A model generated the notes under the pieces. The model was not told where the DNA came from and ran no database searches. It worked only from the letters and a program-made list of their open reading frames with translations. Of a DNA stretch of 64,000 nucleotides, positions 1 through 8,278 are shown piece by piece; position 1 is the first letter of the stretch; each line of letters starts with the position of its first letter. The DNA comes from Aalborgiella sp963841045. Lineage in GTDB: Bacteria; Pseudomonadota; Gammaproteobacteria; Burkholderiales; Burkholderiaceae_C. A program made the translations under genes and the position numbers. The DNA lies in NCBI GenBank assembly GCA_963841045.1, contig CAWJBD010000002.1, forward strand, positions 217,657 through 281,656. Direction: 5' to 3'.

Positions 1-997
1 TCAACGCTTTCACTGCCCCTTCACCCAAGGCCGCACCGAATCGTTTGGCCAGTTTTTCAGCCACATTGTCGCGTTTCGTATAGTCAATCAATTCGGGCGC
101 TTTGACAATTTCGCGGGCGACAAAGTCAACCGTACCGATGCTGTCTGCCAAGCCCATTTCCACCGCCTGTTGGCCACTCCAAAACAAGCCTGTGAAGGTG
201 TCTGGCGTTTCTTTCAAGCGATCGCCACGGCCTTTTTTGACCACTGCGATGAACTGTTGGTGAATTTGGTTCAACATGCCTTGCGTGTAAGCGCGGTGCT
301 TTTCGGTTTGCGGGCTGAACGGGTCTAAAAAGCCCTTGTTTTCGCCCGCCGTCATCAAACGGCGTTCAATGCCCAATTTTTCCATCAAGCCGGTGACACC
401 AAAGCCACTCATCAGCACGCCAATGCTGCCGACGATGCTGGCCTTGTCCACGTAGATTTGATCAGTCGCAACAGCAATGTAGTAGGCGGCAGATGCGCAG
501 GTGTCTTCTACCACGGCATAAATGGGTTTTTTATGCAGTGCTTTGAGGCGGTAAATTTCATCGTTGATGATGCCCGCTTGCACCGGACTGCCGCCGGGTG
601 AATTGATCAAGAGCACCACCGCTTTGGATCCTTTGTCTTCAAAGGCGCTGCGCATGGCGGCCAGAATTTGCTCTGAACTGCCTTCAGAGCCAGCAGAAAT
701 TTCACCTTTGATTTCCAGCACCGCGGTGTGCTCTTTGTGCGAAACGTTGCTGGGCTTTGATTCTGAAAAAAGCATCCAAGCCAAAATCACAAAAAATGTC
801 AGCCATGCCAAGCGCACAAAGGTGCGCCAGTAGCGCGCCGTTTTTTGCTCGTTCAAGGACGCATAGGCCAATTTTTCAAGTGTGGCACGCTCCCATGCAG
901 TGTTGGTGCCATTGGCATTGCTACCCAGCGAATTGGACGGTGTATTGGTCGAATCCATATTGGAAGATGAAGATTCGTTTAAAAAGGGTTCGTTCAT
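1..997 (-). CDS. sppA: Signal peptide peptidase SppA, S49 family (3' end outside window)
   Basis: Membrane-anchored serine protease that degrades leftover signal peptides. The frame opens with ATG at 997 and stays open for 332 codons to the window edge, so the C-terminus is missing. A cytoplasmic N-terminal tail rich in Ser/Asn precedes one membrane segment at about residues 59-77. The S49 domain follows with the likely nucleophile Ser169 in CASAAYYIA and the likely general base Lys221 in AGENKGFLDPF. This 52-residue spacing matches the Ser/Lys dyad of short bacterial SppA. It is the short, single-domain form. It sits downstream of the Rieske and HAD genes on the same strand, a common Burkholderiales order. 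Confidence 0.9.
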   Translation of the reverse strand, partial: MNEPFLNESSSSNMDSTNTPSNSLGSNANGTNTAWERATLEKLAYASLNEQKTARYWRTFVRLAWLTFFVILAWMLFSESKPSNVSHKEHTAVLEIKGEISAGSEGSSEQILAAMRSAFEDKGSKAVVLLINSPGGSPVQAGIINDEIYRLKALHKKPIYAVVEDTCASAAYYIAVATDQIYVDKASIVGSIGVLMSGFGVTGLMEKLGIERRLMTAGENKGFLDPFSPQTEKHRAYTQGMLNQIHQQFIAVVKKGRGDRLKETPDTFTGLFWSGQQAVEMGLADSIGTVDFVAREIVKAPELIDYTKRDNVAEKLAKRFGAALGEGAVKAL

Positions 998-1038
998 GGT
1001 GTGAATTTGGAGGTGGAAAGTCTAATTGCAAGCCGAAA

Positions 1039-1407
1039 TTAAAACTCAACAGCTTTTAAGTTGTATGCAGTATGCCAGTGAACCACGCCTTGCGATTCGG
1101 TCAACTCTATTTTGACCAAGCCGCCACGGCACGGGCCGCCCACGCAGTCGCCCGTTTCCGGGTGGTATTCGGCACCGTGGGTGGCGCACAGCAACCAGCG
1201 GCCACTGTTGTCAAACACGCGATTGGGCTGAAAATCCAGCTCCATCGCCACATGGCTGCAGCGGTTCAAGTAGGCTTGTGCTTGGCCTTCAAACCGAATC
1301 GCAAAGGCACGGCAGGTTTGCCCGTCATACACCACATCAAATGGAACGGCCAAGTCACCTTCTTGCAAGTCCTTGCTGTTGCACAATGGTATGACAGAGT
1401 TGCTCAT
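1039..1407 (-). CDS. Rieske [2Fe-2S] ferredoxin-like protein
   Basis: Small soluble Rieske protein of 122 residues. The two cluster-binding boxes are visible: C-x-H in NRCSHVAME (about residues 49-51) and C-x-x-H in LLCATHGAEYHP (about 73-76), followed by a Gly/Pro-rich loop (CVGGPCRGG). This is the size of stand-alone Rieske ferredoxins, not of an oxygenase subunit. It lies between the HAD phosphatase and sppA and probably shares their transcript, but its redox partner cannot be told from sequence. A copy of the dispersed repeat fills the gap upstream. Confidence 0.85.
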   Translation of the reverse strand: MSNSVIPLCNSKDLQEGDLAVPFDVVYDGQTCRAFAIRFEGQAQAYLNRCSHVAMELDFQPNRVFDNSGRWLLCATHGAEYHPETGDCVGGPCRGGLVKIELTESQGVVHWHTAYNLKAVEF

Positions 1408-1434
1408 AGATTAGGTGGTTAAAAAAAGCTGAAT

Positions 1435-1487
1435 GCTATGAATTTAATAGCAAACTAGGCAATAAATACGCCGGCTTAGTGCCAATT
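1435..1487 (+). repeat. Dispersed structured repeat, copy A (intergenic)
   Basis: GCTAT at 1435-1439 and ATAGC at 1447-1451 form a small hairpin. They are followed by an exact copy of the 20-base core AGGCAATAAATACGCCGGCT and then a GCCAATTT tail. The copy fills the gap between the Rieske and HAD genes, and its far end touches the stop codon of the HAD gene at 1488-1490. Other copies are near 7.1, 38.8, 52.7 and 62.4 kb, with diverged ones near 36.9 and 45.2 kb. Confidence 0.8.
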
Positions 1488-2153
1488 TCATGCATAAAGC
1501 TCCAGCCAATGCTGCAGTTCATTCACCGAATGCGCGACATACAGTGGTTTGAATTCTTCAAATGATTCATGGTCATGTGCGCCATAGCTCACGCCCACAC
1601 AGGCGCAACCCGCGTTTTGTGCCATGCCCAAATCGTGCGTGGTGTCGCCAATCATCAAAGTGCGCTCGGGTGGCACGTCAAATTCTTCCATCAACTCGTG
1701 CAGCATCAGCGGATTGGGTTTGCTGGCAGTTTGGTCAGCCGTGCGCGAGCCATCAAAAAAACCGTGCAATGCCACACTGCTCAGCACATCGTCCAAACCT
1801 TTGCGCCCTTTGCCAGTGGCGACCGTCAAAATGTGCTGTTTCGCTTTGAGTGAATTCAACATGGTTTCAACACCTTTGAATAAAAAGATGTCATTGGCAT
1901 GCTTGCTGTAGTGGAACTTATAGCGCTCGGCCATGCGCGGGTAGTCATCGGCTGAGAGTTGTGGCACCGCATGGCGCAGCGCTTGCACCAGCCCCATGCC
2001 AATCACATACGACGCATCTTCATCGCTGGGCTGCACCCCACACACATCCAATGCCGCCGCCTGAATGCAACGCGTGATGATGGCGGTGGAATCTGCCAAT
2101 GTGCCGTCCCAATCGAAAGCAATCAGGTCAAATTGGCGGGCTTGGGTGATCAT
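1488..2153 (-). CDS. HAD-superfamily hydrolase, phosphoglycolate phosphatase-like
   Basis: HAD subfamily IA phosphatase, 221 residues. Motif I is DWDGTLADS near residue 14 (nucleophile Asp and acid/base Asp). Motif II is the T of TVATGKG, motif III the K of SKPNPLML, and motif IV GDTTHDLGMAQNAG. An alpha-helical cap lies between motifs I and II. The family dephosphorylates small sugar phosphates such as 2-phosphoglycolate, but the substrate cannot be read here. In many Burkholderiales this gene follows rne-rluC directly. Here rluC is about 39 kb away. Confidence 0.85.
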   Translation of the reverse strand: MITQARQFDLIAFDWDGTLADSTAIITRCIQAAALDVCGVQPSDEDASYVIGMGLVQALRHAVPQLSADDYPRMAERYKFHYSKHANDIFLFKGVETMLNSLKAKQHILTVATGKGRKGLDDVLSSVALHGFFDGSRTADQTASKPNPLMLHELMEEFDVPPERTLMIGDTTHDLGMAQNAGCACVGVSYGAHDHESFEEFKPLYVAHSVNELQHWLELYA

Positions 2154-2200
2154 GTGGCGTATATGTTTAGTGAGATAAGTGGATTATCCTCGAAGAGTAT

Positions 2201-2659
2201 TTAGACATGCAATTGCATAGCTTGAAACCTGAGACCGCCTTCCGTAGAAACGTCACCGACTGTTTTGAATCCTAAGCACGCATAAAAGCCAATCGCATTC
2301 ATGCTTGAATTAACCGTGAAGGTGCCAGAATTTCCACTTTCCAACGCGATATCTCTTGCTCTTTTCCAAAGCTGTTTTCCTATACCCATGCGTTGAAACT
2401 TGGGCAAAATGAATAGATGTTGCAAGTGGGTATTGTTTCGTATCGCCACTACACCACAAAGCTCATTTTCTAGCTCTCCTGTCAGGTAACACACATTGTC
2501 CTGCGACATGAAAGCTGATAACCCAGCGGGCGTACTCATTTGCAAAAATCGCTCAGCCCCATTTCCATTCGGATGCAGGAAGAAAAGGTGTTGCAACTGC
2601 GCTATCAATTCACTGATTTTTATTGCATCTGTAGCTTGCGCATTTCGAATAGTCAGCAT
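2201..2659 (-). CDS. GNAT-family N-acetyltransferase
   Basis: Predicted acetyl-CoA-dependent N-acetyltransferase, 152 residues. The acetyl-CoA loop is seen in FQRMGIGKQLWKRA (Q/R-x-x-G-x-G/A), and the C-terminal fold in NAIGFYACLGFK. ATG 2659 is chosen because it lies 8 bases after the stop of the upstream antitoxin and opens with a typical MLTIRNAQATD start. A longer frame to 2710 would overlap the antitoxin gene. Position suggests co-transcription with the HigBA-like pair. It could be a passenger or a functional third member, and the substrate is unknown. Confidence 0.8.
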   Translation of the reverse strand: MLTIRNAQATDAIKISELIAQLQHLFFLHPNGNGAERFLQMSTPAGLSAFMSQDNVCYLTGELENELCGVVAIRNNTHLQHLFILPKFQRMGIGKQLWKRARDIALESGNSGTFTVNSSMNAIGFYACLGFKTVGDVSTEGGLRFQAMQLHV

Positions 2660-2666
2660 GTTTAAA

Positions 2667-2954
2667 TCAAGCAAACCGAATATCCAGCCGTTTACCCATT
2701 GCCTCGGCATACCGCTTCAGCGTGGCGATGGAGGGGGAGTGTTTGCCCGATATCAACGCGCTTTCCAGGCGCGACACCACGGGCGTGCTAACCCCCATGC
2801 GTTTGGCCACTTGCTCTTGTGTCAATTTAGCCTCTTTGCGCGCTTTCAAAATAGCATCCAGCATAGGCATCTCTTCGCGTTCTATGCGCTCAAACTCAGC
2901 GCGAACAACGGGGTTCGACAGCGCAATCGCTTTCATCTCTTCATAAGTTCTCAT
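2667..2954 (-). CDS. higA: HigA-like antitoxin, XRE-family HTH
   Basis: Protein of 95 residues with a Cro/CI-type helix-turn-helix near residues 42-85 (LTQEQVAKRMGVSTPVVSRL). The N-terminal half is acidic and helical and would contact the toxin. It overlaps the 3' end of the toxin gene by 14 bases. That toxin-first order is the HigBA arrangement. It would neutralise the toxin and repress the operon through the palindrome at 3291-3320. The gene symbol is by family resemblance only. Confidence 0.8.
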   Translation of the reverse strand: MRTYEEMKAIALSNPVVRAEFERIEREEMPMLDAILKARKEAKLTQEQVAKRMGVSTPVVSRLESALISGKHSPSIATLKRYAEAMGKRLDIRFA

Positions 2955-3273
2955 CTTTACACTCCTTCATGCGCTTGTGCGCGATAGTCAATTCTTTAGC
3001 AGGCGTTTTGTCGGTTTTCTTAACAAAACTGTGCAGCATCACAATACGCTTGCCTATCAAGGTGCAATAAAACACGCGGGCAATGCCCTCAGCACCTTTG
3101 AGTCGCAATTCAAACAATCCATCACCCAAGGCTTTGGTATGCGGTTCACCCAAATTTGCGCCACTGCTTGTCATTCTGTCAGCCAAGCTAAAAAAGCGGG
3201 CAAGCAATGTTTCTGGCAAGTCCAAAATATCGTCTTCTACGGACTGGTTGAAAAACTCTATGGTGTATTGCAT
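2941..3273 (-). CDS. higB: HigB/Gp49-like toxin of the RelE superfamily
   Basis: Small basic protein of 110 residues matching the phage-derived Gp49/HigB pattern. The central strand is LFELRLKGAEGIARVFYC, followed by IVMLHSFVKKTDKTPAKEL, the conserved H-x-F-x-K-K-t-x-k-t-P region. Known relatives are ribosome-dependent mRNA interferases, and that activity is inferred here. The start at 3273 lies only 7 bases downstream of a TATAAT box and has no Shine-Dalgarno sequence, so the message may be leaderless. The gene is first in a toxin-antitoxin-acetyltransferase run. Confidence 0.8.
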   Translation of the reverse strand: MQYTIEFFNQSVEDDILDLPETLLARFFSLADRMTSSGANLGEPHTKALGDGLFELRLKGAEGIARVFYCTLIGKRIVMLHSFVKKTDKTPAKELTIAHKRMKECKDENL

Positions 3274-3279
3274 GACTTA

Positions 3280-3309
3280 ATTATAGCAAATATGCTAACA
3301 TTTTAACAA
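3280..3309 (-). promoter_or_regulatory. Promoter of the higBA-like operon
   Basis: On the minus strand TTGTTA (3309-3304, 4 of 6 to the -35 consensus) is followed after 18 bases by a perfect TATAAT (3285-3280). The -35 box lies between the two operator half-sites. The predicted transcription start falls at or within a base or two of the toxin ATG at 3273. Confidence 0.55.
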
Positions 3310-3320
3310 TAGTTAGCATA
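3291..3320. promoter_or_regulatory. Palindromic operator upstream of the toxin-antitoxin pair
   Basis: Perfect 9-base inverted repeat TATGCTAAC (3291-3299) and GTTAGCATA (3312-3320), with 12 bases between. The half-site centres are 21 bases apart, two helical turns, as expected for a dimeric HTH antitoxin. The repeat straddles the predicted -35 box, so bound antitoxin would block RNA polymerase. The repeat is seen; its function is inferred. Confidence 0.65.
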
Positions 3321-3462
3321 AATGACAATTTTATGATGGGGTAAATGTGAAGGTACACCAATGTCTTGACTGGCGTGTGACAGTGCGCAAATCGCCCTGA
3401 GGCCTTATCATAGAGGGTTGTCTTTTTGGCGCAACTAAGTTAATTGGTTTGCGCATATTTTT

Positions 3463-6400
3463 GTGAATGCATTGAACGATTCTTCTTCGGTATCCCTTAC
3501 CAGTGCCACCAGCACCCACACCTTAGCCAGCCTAGAAGCTGAGTTTGAGAAGGAAAAAACCGCTTCTGAAACCAGTGGTCAGTATTTGGCGCAAGCCTTG
3601 GCTGCGCAAAAAATCAGCATTCGCGGGGCGCGTACGCACAATTTGAAGAACGTGGACATTGATATTCCACGCAACCAATTGGTGGTGATCACGGGATTGA
3701 GTGGTTCGGGCAAGTCGAGTTTGGCGTTTGACACGCTCGTATGCCGAAGGGCAACGCCGTTATGTGGAGAGCTTGTCCACCTACGCAAGGCAGTTTTTGC
3801 AACTGATGGACAAGCCGGATGTGGATGTGATTGAGGGCTTGAGCCCTGCCATCTCCATCGAACAAAAGGCCACCAGCCACAACCCACGTTCCACCGTCGG
3901 TACGGTGACGGAAATTCACGACTATCTGCGCTTGCTGTTCGCACGCGCTGGCACACCGTTTTGCCCCACACACAACTTGCCCTTGCAATCGCAAACGGTG
4001 AGCCAAATGGTCGATGCGGTGCTGGCATTGCCTGAAGATACCAAGTTGATGATTCTTGCGCCGATTGCGCGGGAGAAAAAAGGTGAGTTTTTAGATGTGT
4101 TTGCTGCCATGCAAGCACAGGGCTATGTGCGCTTTCGGGTGGATGGGCAAGCGTATGAGTTTGACGATTTGCCGAAACTGAAAAAAACCGAAAAGCACGA
4201 CATTGATGTGGTGATAGACCGTTTGAAAGTGCGTGAAGAGTTGAAGCAACGCTTGGCGGAGAGTTTTGAAGCGGCGTTGAAACTGGCCGATGGCCGTGCC
4301 ATTGCACAAGAAATGGATGCTGGAACTGAGCATTTGTTCAATGCCAAATTTGCTTGTCCAGTTTGCACTTACTCACTCAGCGAGCTTGAACCCCGTTTGT
4401 TTTCATTCAACTCTCCAATTGGCGCGTGCCCAAGCTGCGATGGTTTGGGGCACATGGAGTTTTTTGACCCAGCACGCGTGGTGGCATTCCCCAGTTTGAG
4501 CTTGGCCAGTGGCGCCATCAAGAGCTGGGACAGGCGCAATGGCTATTATTTTGCGTTACTCGAGAGCTTGGCCAAGCACTATAAATTTGACATTGAAGCA
4601 CCGTTTGAAAGTCTGCCAGATAGCGTACAAAACGCAGTACTGCATGGCTCTGGTGAGGAAGAAATCAAGTTCAGCTATGTGATGGATTCGGGCAGTTTTG
4701 AAGGCAAAAAGCTCACCAAAAAACACCCGTTTGAAGGCATCATCCCCAACATGCAACGGCGCTACCGCGAGACAGAATCCAGCACCGTGCGCGAAGAATT
4801 GGCACGCTACCGTGCATCGCAACCCTGCACCGTTTGCAATGGCTCGCGGCTGCGCGTCGAAGCGCGTCATGTCAAGATTGGTGAAGGCGATCAAGCCAAA
4901 GCAATTTTTGAAATCAGTCATTGGACCTTGCGTGAGAGTTATGCCTATTTCAATGCTTTGAAAATGCAGGGTTCCAAAGGCGAAATTGCGGCCAAAGTGG
5001 TGCGCGAAATTGGTTTGCGACTGAAGTTTTTGAACGATGTGGGTTTGAATTATTTGAGCTTGGATCGAAGTGCAGAAACGCTAAGCGGTGGTGAATCGCA
5101 GCGCATCCGTTTGGCTTCGCAAATTGGTTCTGGTTTAACGGGCGTGATGTATGTATTGGACGAGCCCAGCATCGGCCTGCACCAGCGCGACAACGACCGA
5201 TTGATTGGCACATTGAAACACCTGCGCGACATCGGCAACAGTGTGCTGGTGGTGGAACACGATGAAGACATGATGCTGCGGCCGACCATGTGATTGACAT
5301 GGGTTTGGGCGCAGGCATACACGGCGGGCGGGTGATTGCACAGGGTAGTTTTGATGATGTGAAAAACAACACAGCTTCGTTAACAGGCAAATACCTGGCG
5401 GGTACATTGAAAATTGAAGTGCCGAAACGTCGTACACCTTGGTTGCCAACTGTTAAAGAAGAAACACCGATAACTGCGAAGGCGACGAAATCGAAAACCA
5501 CCAGCAAAGCACCCAGTAAGGCTGCCTTGGCTTGGGCTGTTCGGCATGAAGCACATATTGCGACCCAAGGTGATTTGCAAGCCATCAAGGTGATCAATGC
5601 CACCGGCAACAATCTCAAAGGTGTGAGTGTCGCGTTCCCAGTCGGCTTGCTCACCTGTGTGACGGGCGTTTCGGGTTCAGGCAAATCGACATTGGTGAAT
5701 GACACGCTGTACACCGCAGTAGCCCGCCAGCTGTACCGCGCACATGAAGAGCCAGCAGCACATGACGAGATTCAAGGCATTGAACATTTTGACAAAGTCA
5801 TCAACGTGGACCAATCGCCCATAGGCCGCACGCCGCGCAGCAACCCAGCCACCTACACGGGCATGTTCACGCCCATACGCGAGCTGATGGCAGAAATGAA
5901 TTTGGCCAAAGAGCGTGGCTACGGTGCGGGTCGATTCAGCTTCAACGTAGCCGGTGGCCGCTGTGAAGCCTGCCAAGGCGATGGTGTGAAAAAAGTAGAG
6001 ATGCACTTTTTGCCGGATGTCTATGTGCCATGCGATGTGTGTGTGGGCATGCGCTACAACCGTGAGACATTAGAAGTGATGTTCAAAGGGAAAAACATTG
6101 CACAGATTTTGGATTTGACGGTTGAAGATGCATTTGAATTTTTCAAAACTGTTCCCGTCATCGCCCGCAAATTGCAAACGCTGCTGGATGTGGGCCTGTC
6201 TTACATCAAGCTAGGACAATCTGCCACCACGCTGTCGGGTGGTGAGGCTCAACGCGTCAAACTGGCGCTGGAACTGAGCAAACGCGATACGGGGCGCACC
6301 TTGTACATTTTGGACGAACCCACCACCGGTTTGCACTTTGCCGACATTGCATTGCTACTGAAAGTGCTGCACCAACTGCGCGACGCGGGTAACACCATCG

Positions 6401-6567
6401 TGGTGATTGAACACAACCTGGACGTCATCAAAACCGCAGATTGGCTCATCGACATGGGGCCAGAGGGCGGAGCTGGCGGTGGGCAAGTAGTGGGTGAGGG
6501 TACACCTGAGGACATCGCTGCAAATAAGGCCAGCTTTACGGGGCATTACCTCAAACGTCTTTTGTAG
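3463..6567 (+). CDS. uvrA: UvrA, excinuclease ABC subunit A (two single-base frameshifts)
   Basis: Damage-recognition ATPase of nucleotide excision repair. The frame is split in three: 3463-3738, about 3740-5278, and about 5279-6567. An extra G at 3739 breaks AFDTL|YAEGQRRYVE, and a missing G near 5278 breaks DEDMML|AADHVIDMG. Corrected, all UvrA parts are present. These are Walker A GLSGSGKSS (near residue 80), zinc-module cysteines (CPVC, CPSC, CEAC, CDVC), the second Walker A GVSGSGKST, and two LSGGE signatures with LDEPSIGLH and LDEPTTGLH. An N-terminal extension of about 45 residues precedes the usual IxIRGARTHNLKN start. The two indels cancel in frame, and I read them as sequence errors. 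Confidence 0.9.
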
Positions 6568-6589
6568 CGCATTGTTGTAATATCTGATT

Positions 6590-7525
6590 ATGAGAATCAA
6601 ATTCACCAAAATGCAGGGCGCTGGCAACGACTTTGTTGTGCTCGATGAGACACGTGCGCGCTTGCACTTGAGCACGGCGCAGTACCAGTTTTTAGCTGAT
6701 CGACATTTTGGTGTGGGAGCGGACCAAATACTGTCGGTACGAGCTGCACCTGTTGGATCGCAGGACATCGATTTTTCGTATGCTATCCACAACAACGATG
6801 GCGGTGAAGTGGAGCACTGTGGCAATGGTGCACGATGTTTTGTGCGCTTTGTGCGTGACCAGGGTTTGACGACCAAAGACACCATCAAAGTCCAGACCAT
6901 GAACCGTGTGCTGACCTTGCAAGCCACAGCTGATGGACAGGTGACGGTGGACATGGGTGCTCCGCGGTTTGACCCAATCAGTTTGCCATTTGACCCAGCT
7001 GGTTTGGCGATAAAACAAAGTGGCATTGCAACACTTTATACCCTTGCTATTGGCGAGAAATATATGGAAAATCAGGCTGTAGCCGGCGTAAATACTGCCT
7101 ATAGTGCTATAAATAATGTAGCAAAATGCAATATCGATATTGCTGTTGTATCGATGGGAAATCCGCATGCAGTTCACATTGTGAATAATGTCGAAACATT
7201 TGATGTGGCGCATATTGGACCCTTGCTGGCAACGCATCCACGGTTTGCACGCGGTGTGAATGCAGGTTTCATGCAAATTGTGAACCGCAGCAACATCATT
7301 TTGCGCGTCTATGAGCGTGGCGCAGGTGAAACGCTGGCTTGCGGTACCGGTGCTTGTGCCGCTGTGGTGGCTGGTATACGGCAGGGTTTGCTGGATAGCA
7401 AGGTTGCTGTGCAAACCCATGGTGGCTTATTGCGAATTGATTGGCAAGGAGGGGATAGCGCCGTCATGATGACTGGACCTGCGACCAAGGTATTTGAATC
7501 AGAAATAGAAATTCCAAACGTATAA
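6590..7525 (+). CDS. dapF: Diaminopimelate epimerase DapF with a repeat-encoded insert
   Basis: Interconverts LL- and meso-diaminopimelate for lysine and peptidoglycan, and so feeds MurE of the cluster downstream. The start is MRIKFTKMQGAGNDF. The catalytic cysteines are C77 in EHCGNGARC and C251 in ETLACGTGACAA. At 311 residues it is longer than the usual 275-290. The excess lies at about residues 150-180, just before VSMGNPHAV, and is encoded by a reverse-oriented copy of the dispersed repeat (7052-7125) with no stop in frame. Both halves of the fold stay intact, so the enzyme is probably active. The order dapF-DUF484-xerC is widely conserved in proteobacteria. Confidence 0.95.
   Translation: MRIKFTKMQGAGNDFVVLDETRARLHLSTAQYQFLADRHFGVGADQILSVRAAPVGSQDIDFSYAIHNNDGGEVEHCGNGARCFVRFVRDQGLTTKDTIKVQTMNRVLTLQATADGQVTVDMGAPRFDPISLPFDPAGLAIKQSGIATLYTLAIGEKYMENQAVAGVNTAYSAINNVAKCNIDIAVVSMGNPHAVHIVNNVETFDVAHIGPLLATHPRFARGVNAGFMQIVNRSNIILRVYERGAGETLACGTGACAAVVAGIRQGLLDSKVAVQTHGGLLRIDWQGGDSAVMMTGPATKVFESEIEIPNV
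7052..7125 (-). repeat. Dispersed structured repeat, copy B (inside dapF)
   Basis: Reverse-oriented copy within the dapF frame. The core matches AGGCAATAAATACGCCGGCT at 17 of 20 bases. Flanks such as AAATATATG and AAAATCAGGCTGT match the intergenic copy at 52676-52747 closely, so this is the full-length form of the element. It encodes about residues 155-178 of DapF. Confidence 0.8.
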
Positions 7526-7559
7526 ATCAAGCACACATCTTTTATTCATTTTGAACACT

Positions 7560-8256
7560 ATGACAAACAACAACATCAACCCCATTACTGAAAACGACAT
7601 TGCCGATTTTTTGGTCAATACGCCTGATTTTTTTGAGCGCCATGCCGATTTGTTGTCAGCCGTGCAGCTCAGCAGTGGCCATGGCAAACGTGCTGTGAGT
7701 TTGCAAGAGCGTCAGGCAGAAATGTTGCGCGAGAAAATCAAAGTTCTTGAGCGAGGATTGATGGACATGATTCGCAATGGCAATGAGAACATGCAAACCG
7801 CTGACAAGCTGCAACGCTGGACGCGCAATTTGCTAATCGACCACACAAGCCAACGATATGCCCACCCAGTTGGTAAGCAACATCAAAGATGAATTTTCAG
7901 TGCCGCAAGTGGCCATGAAGGTGTGGGATGTGGATGCGCAACACCAGTCTGAACCATACGCCATTGGCGTCAGTGACGATGTCAAGGTATTTGCCTCTTC
8001 TTTGGTCGTACCGTATGTTGGTTTAAATGCCAAATTTGAGGCAAGCCATTGGTTGGACAATCCCGAGCAAGCTTTGTCAGTGGCATTGATTCCACTGCGG
8101 GCGAGTGGCGCAAAAGATGCGTTTGGTTTGTTGATTTTGGCATCGCCCGATGCGCAACGATTTAACGCCAGCATGGGCACAGAATTTTTAGAGCGCATTG
8201 GTGATATCGCCAGCGCTGCCTTGTCGCGATTGCGGGGCGATTTGAGCCACGCTTAA
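7560..8256 (+). CDS. DUF484 family protein (one frameshift)
   Basis: GAF-like protein of unknown function that commonly sits between dapF and xerC. The N-terminal part has ITENDIADFLVNTPDFFERH, VSLQERQAEMLREKI and GNENMQTADKLQRWTR. The frame then ends early at 7892. The rest (PTQLVSNIKDEFSVPQVAMK, then the GAF-like part to LSRLRGDLSHA) continues one base out of phase to 8256. One extra base between about 7836 and 7848, possibly in the CC at 7841-7842, explains it. ATG 7560 is preferred to a TTG 9 bases upstream. The corrected product is about 230 residues. Confidence 0.8.
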
Positions 8257-8278
8257 TTCAAGAGTTTGCAAATCGACT

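Noticed and set aside
3366..3411. TTGACT and TATCAT before uvrA as a promoter, and a LexA box around CTGGCGTGTGACAG
   Set aside because: The spacing between the two boxes is 34 bases, too long. The palindrome does not match CTGT-N8-ACAG.
4950..5714. Long antisense open frame of 254 codons opposite uvrA
   Set aside because: It mirrors the high codon bias of uvrA on the other strand and contains no recognisable domain. uvrA motifs explain the region fully.
6355..7420. Antisense frames of 223 and 242 codons opposite uvrA/dapF
   Set aside because: Both overlap well-supported genes, and their content is His/Ser/Cys-rich shadow sequence.
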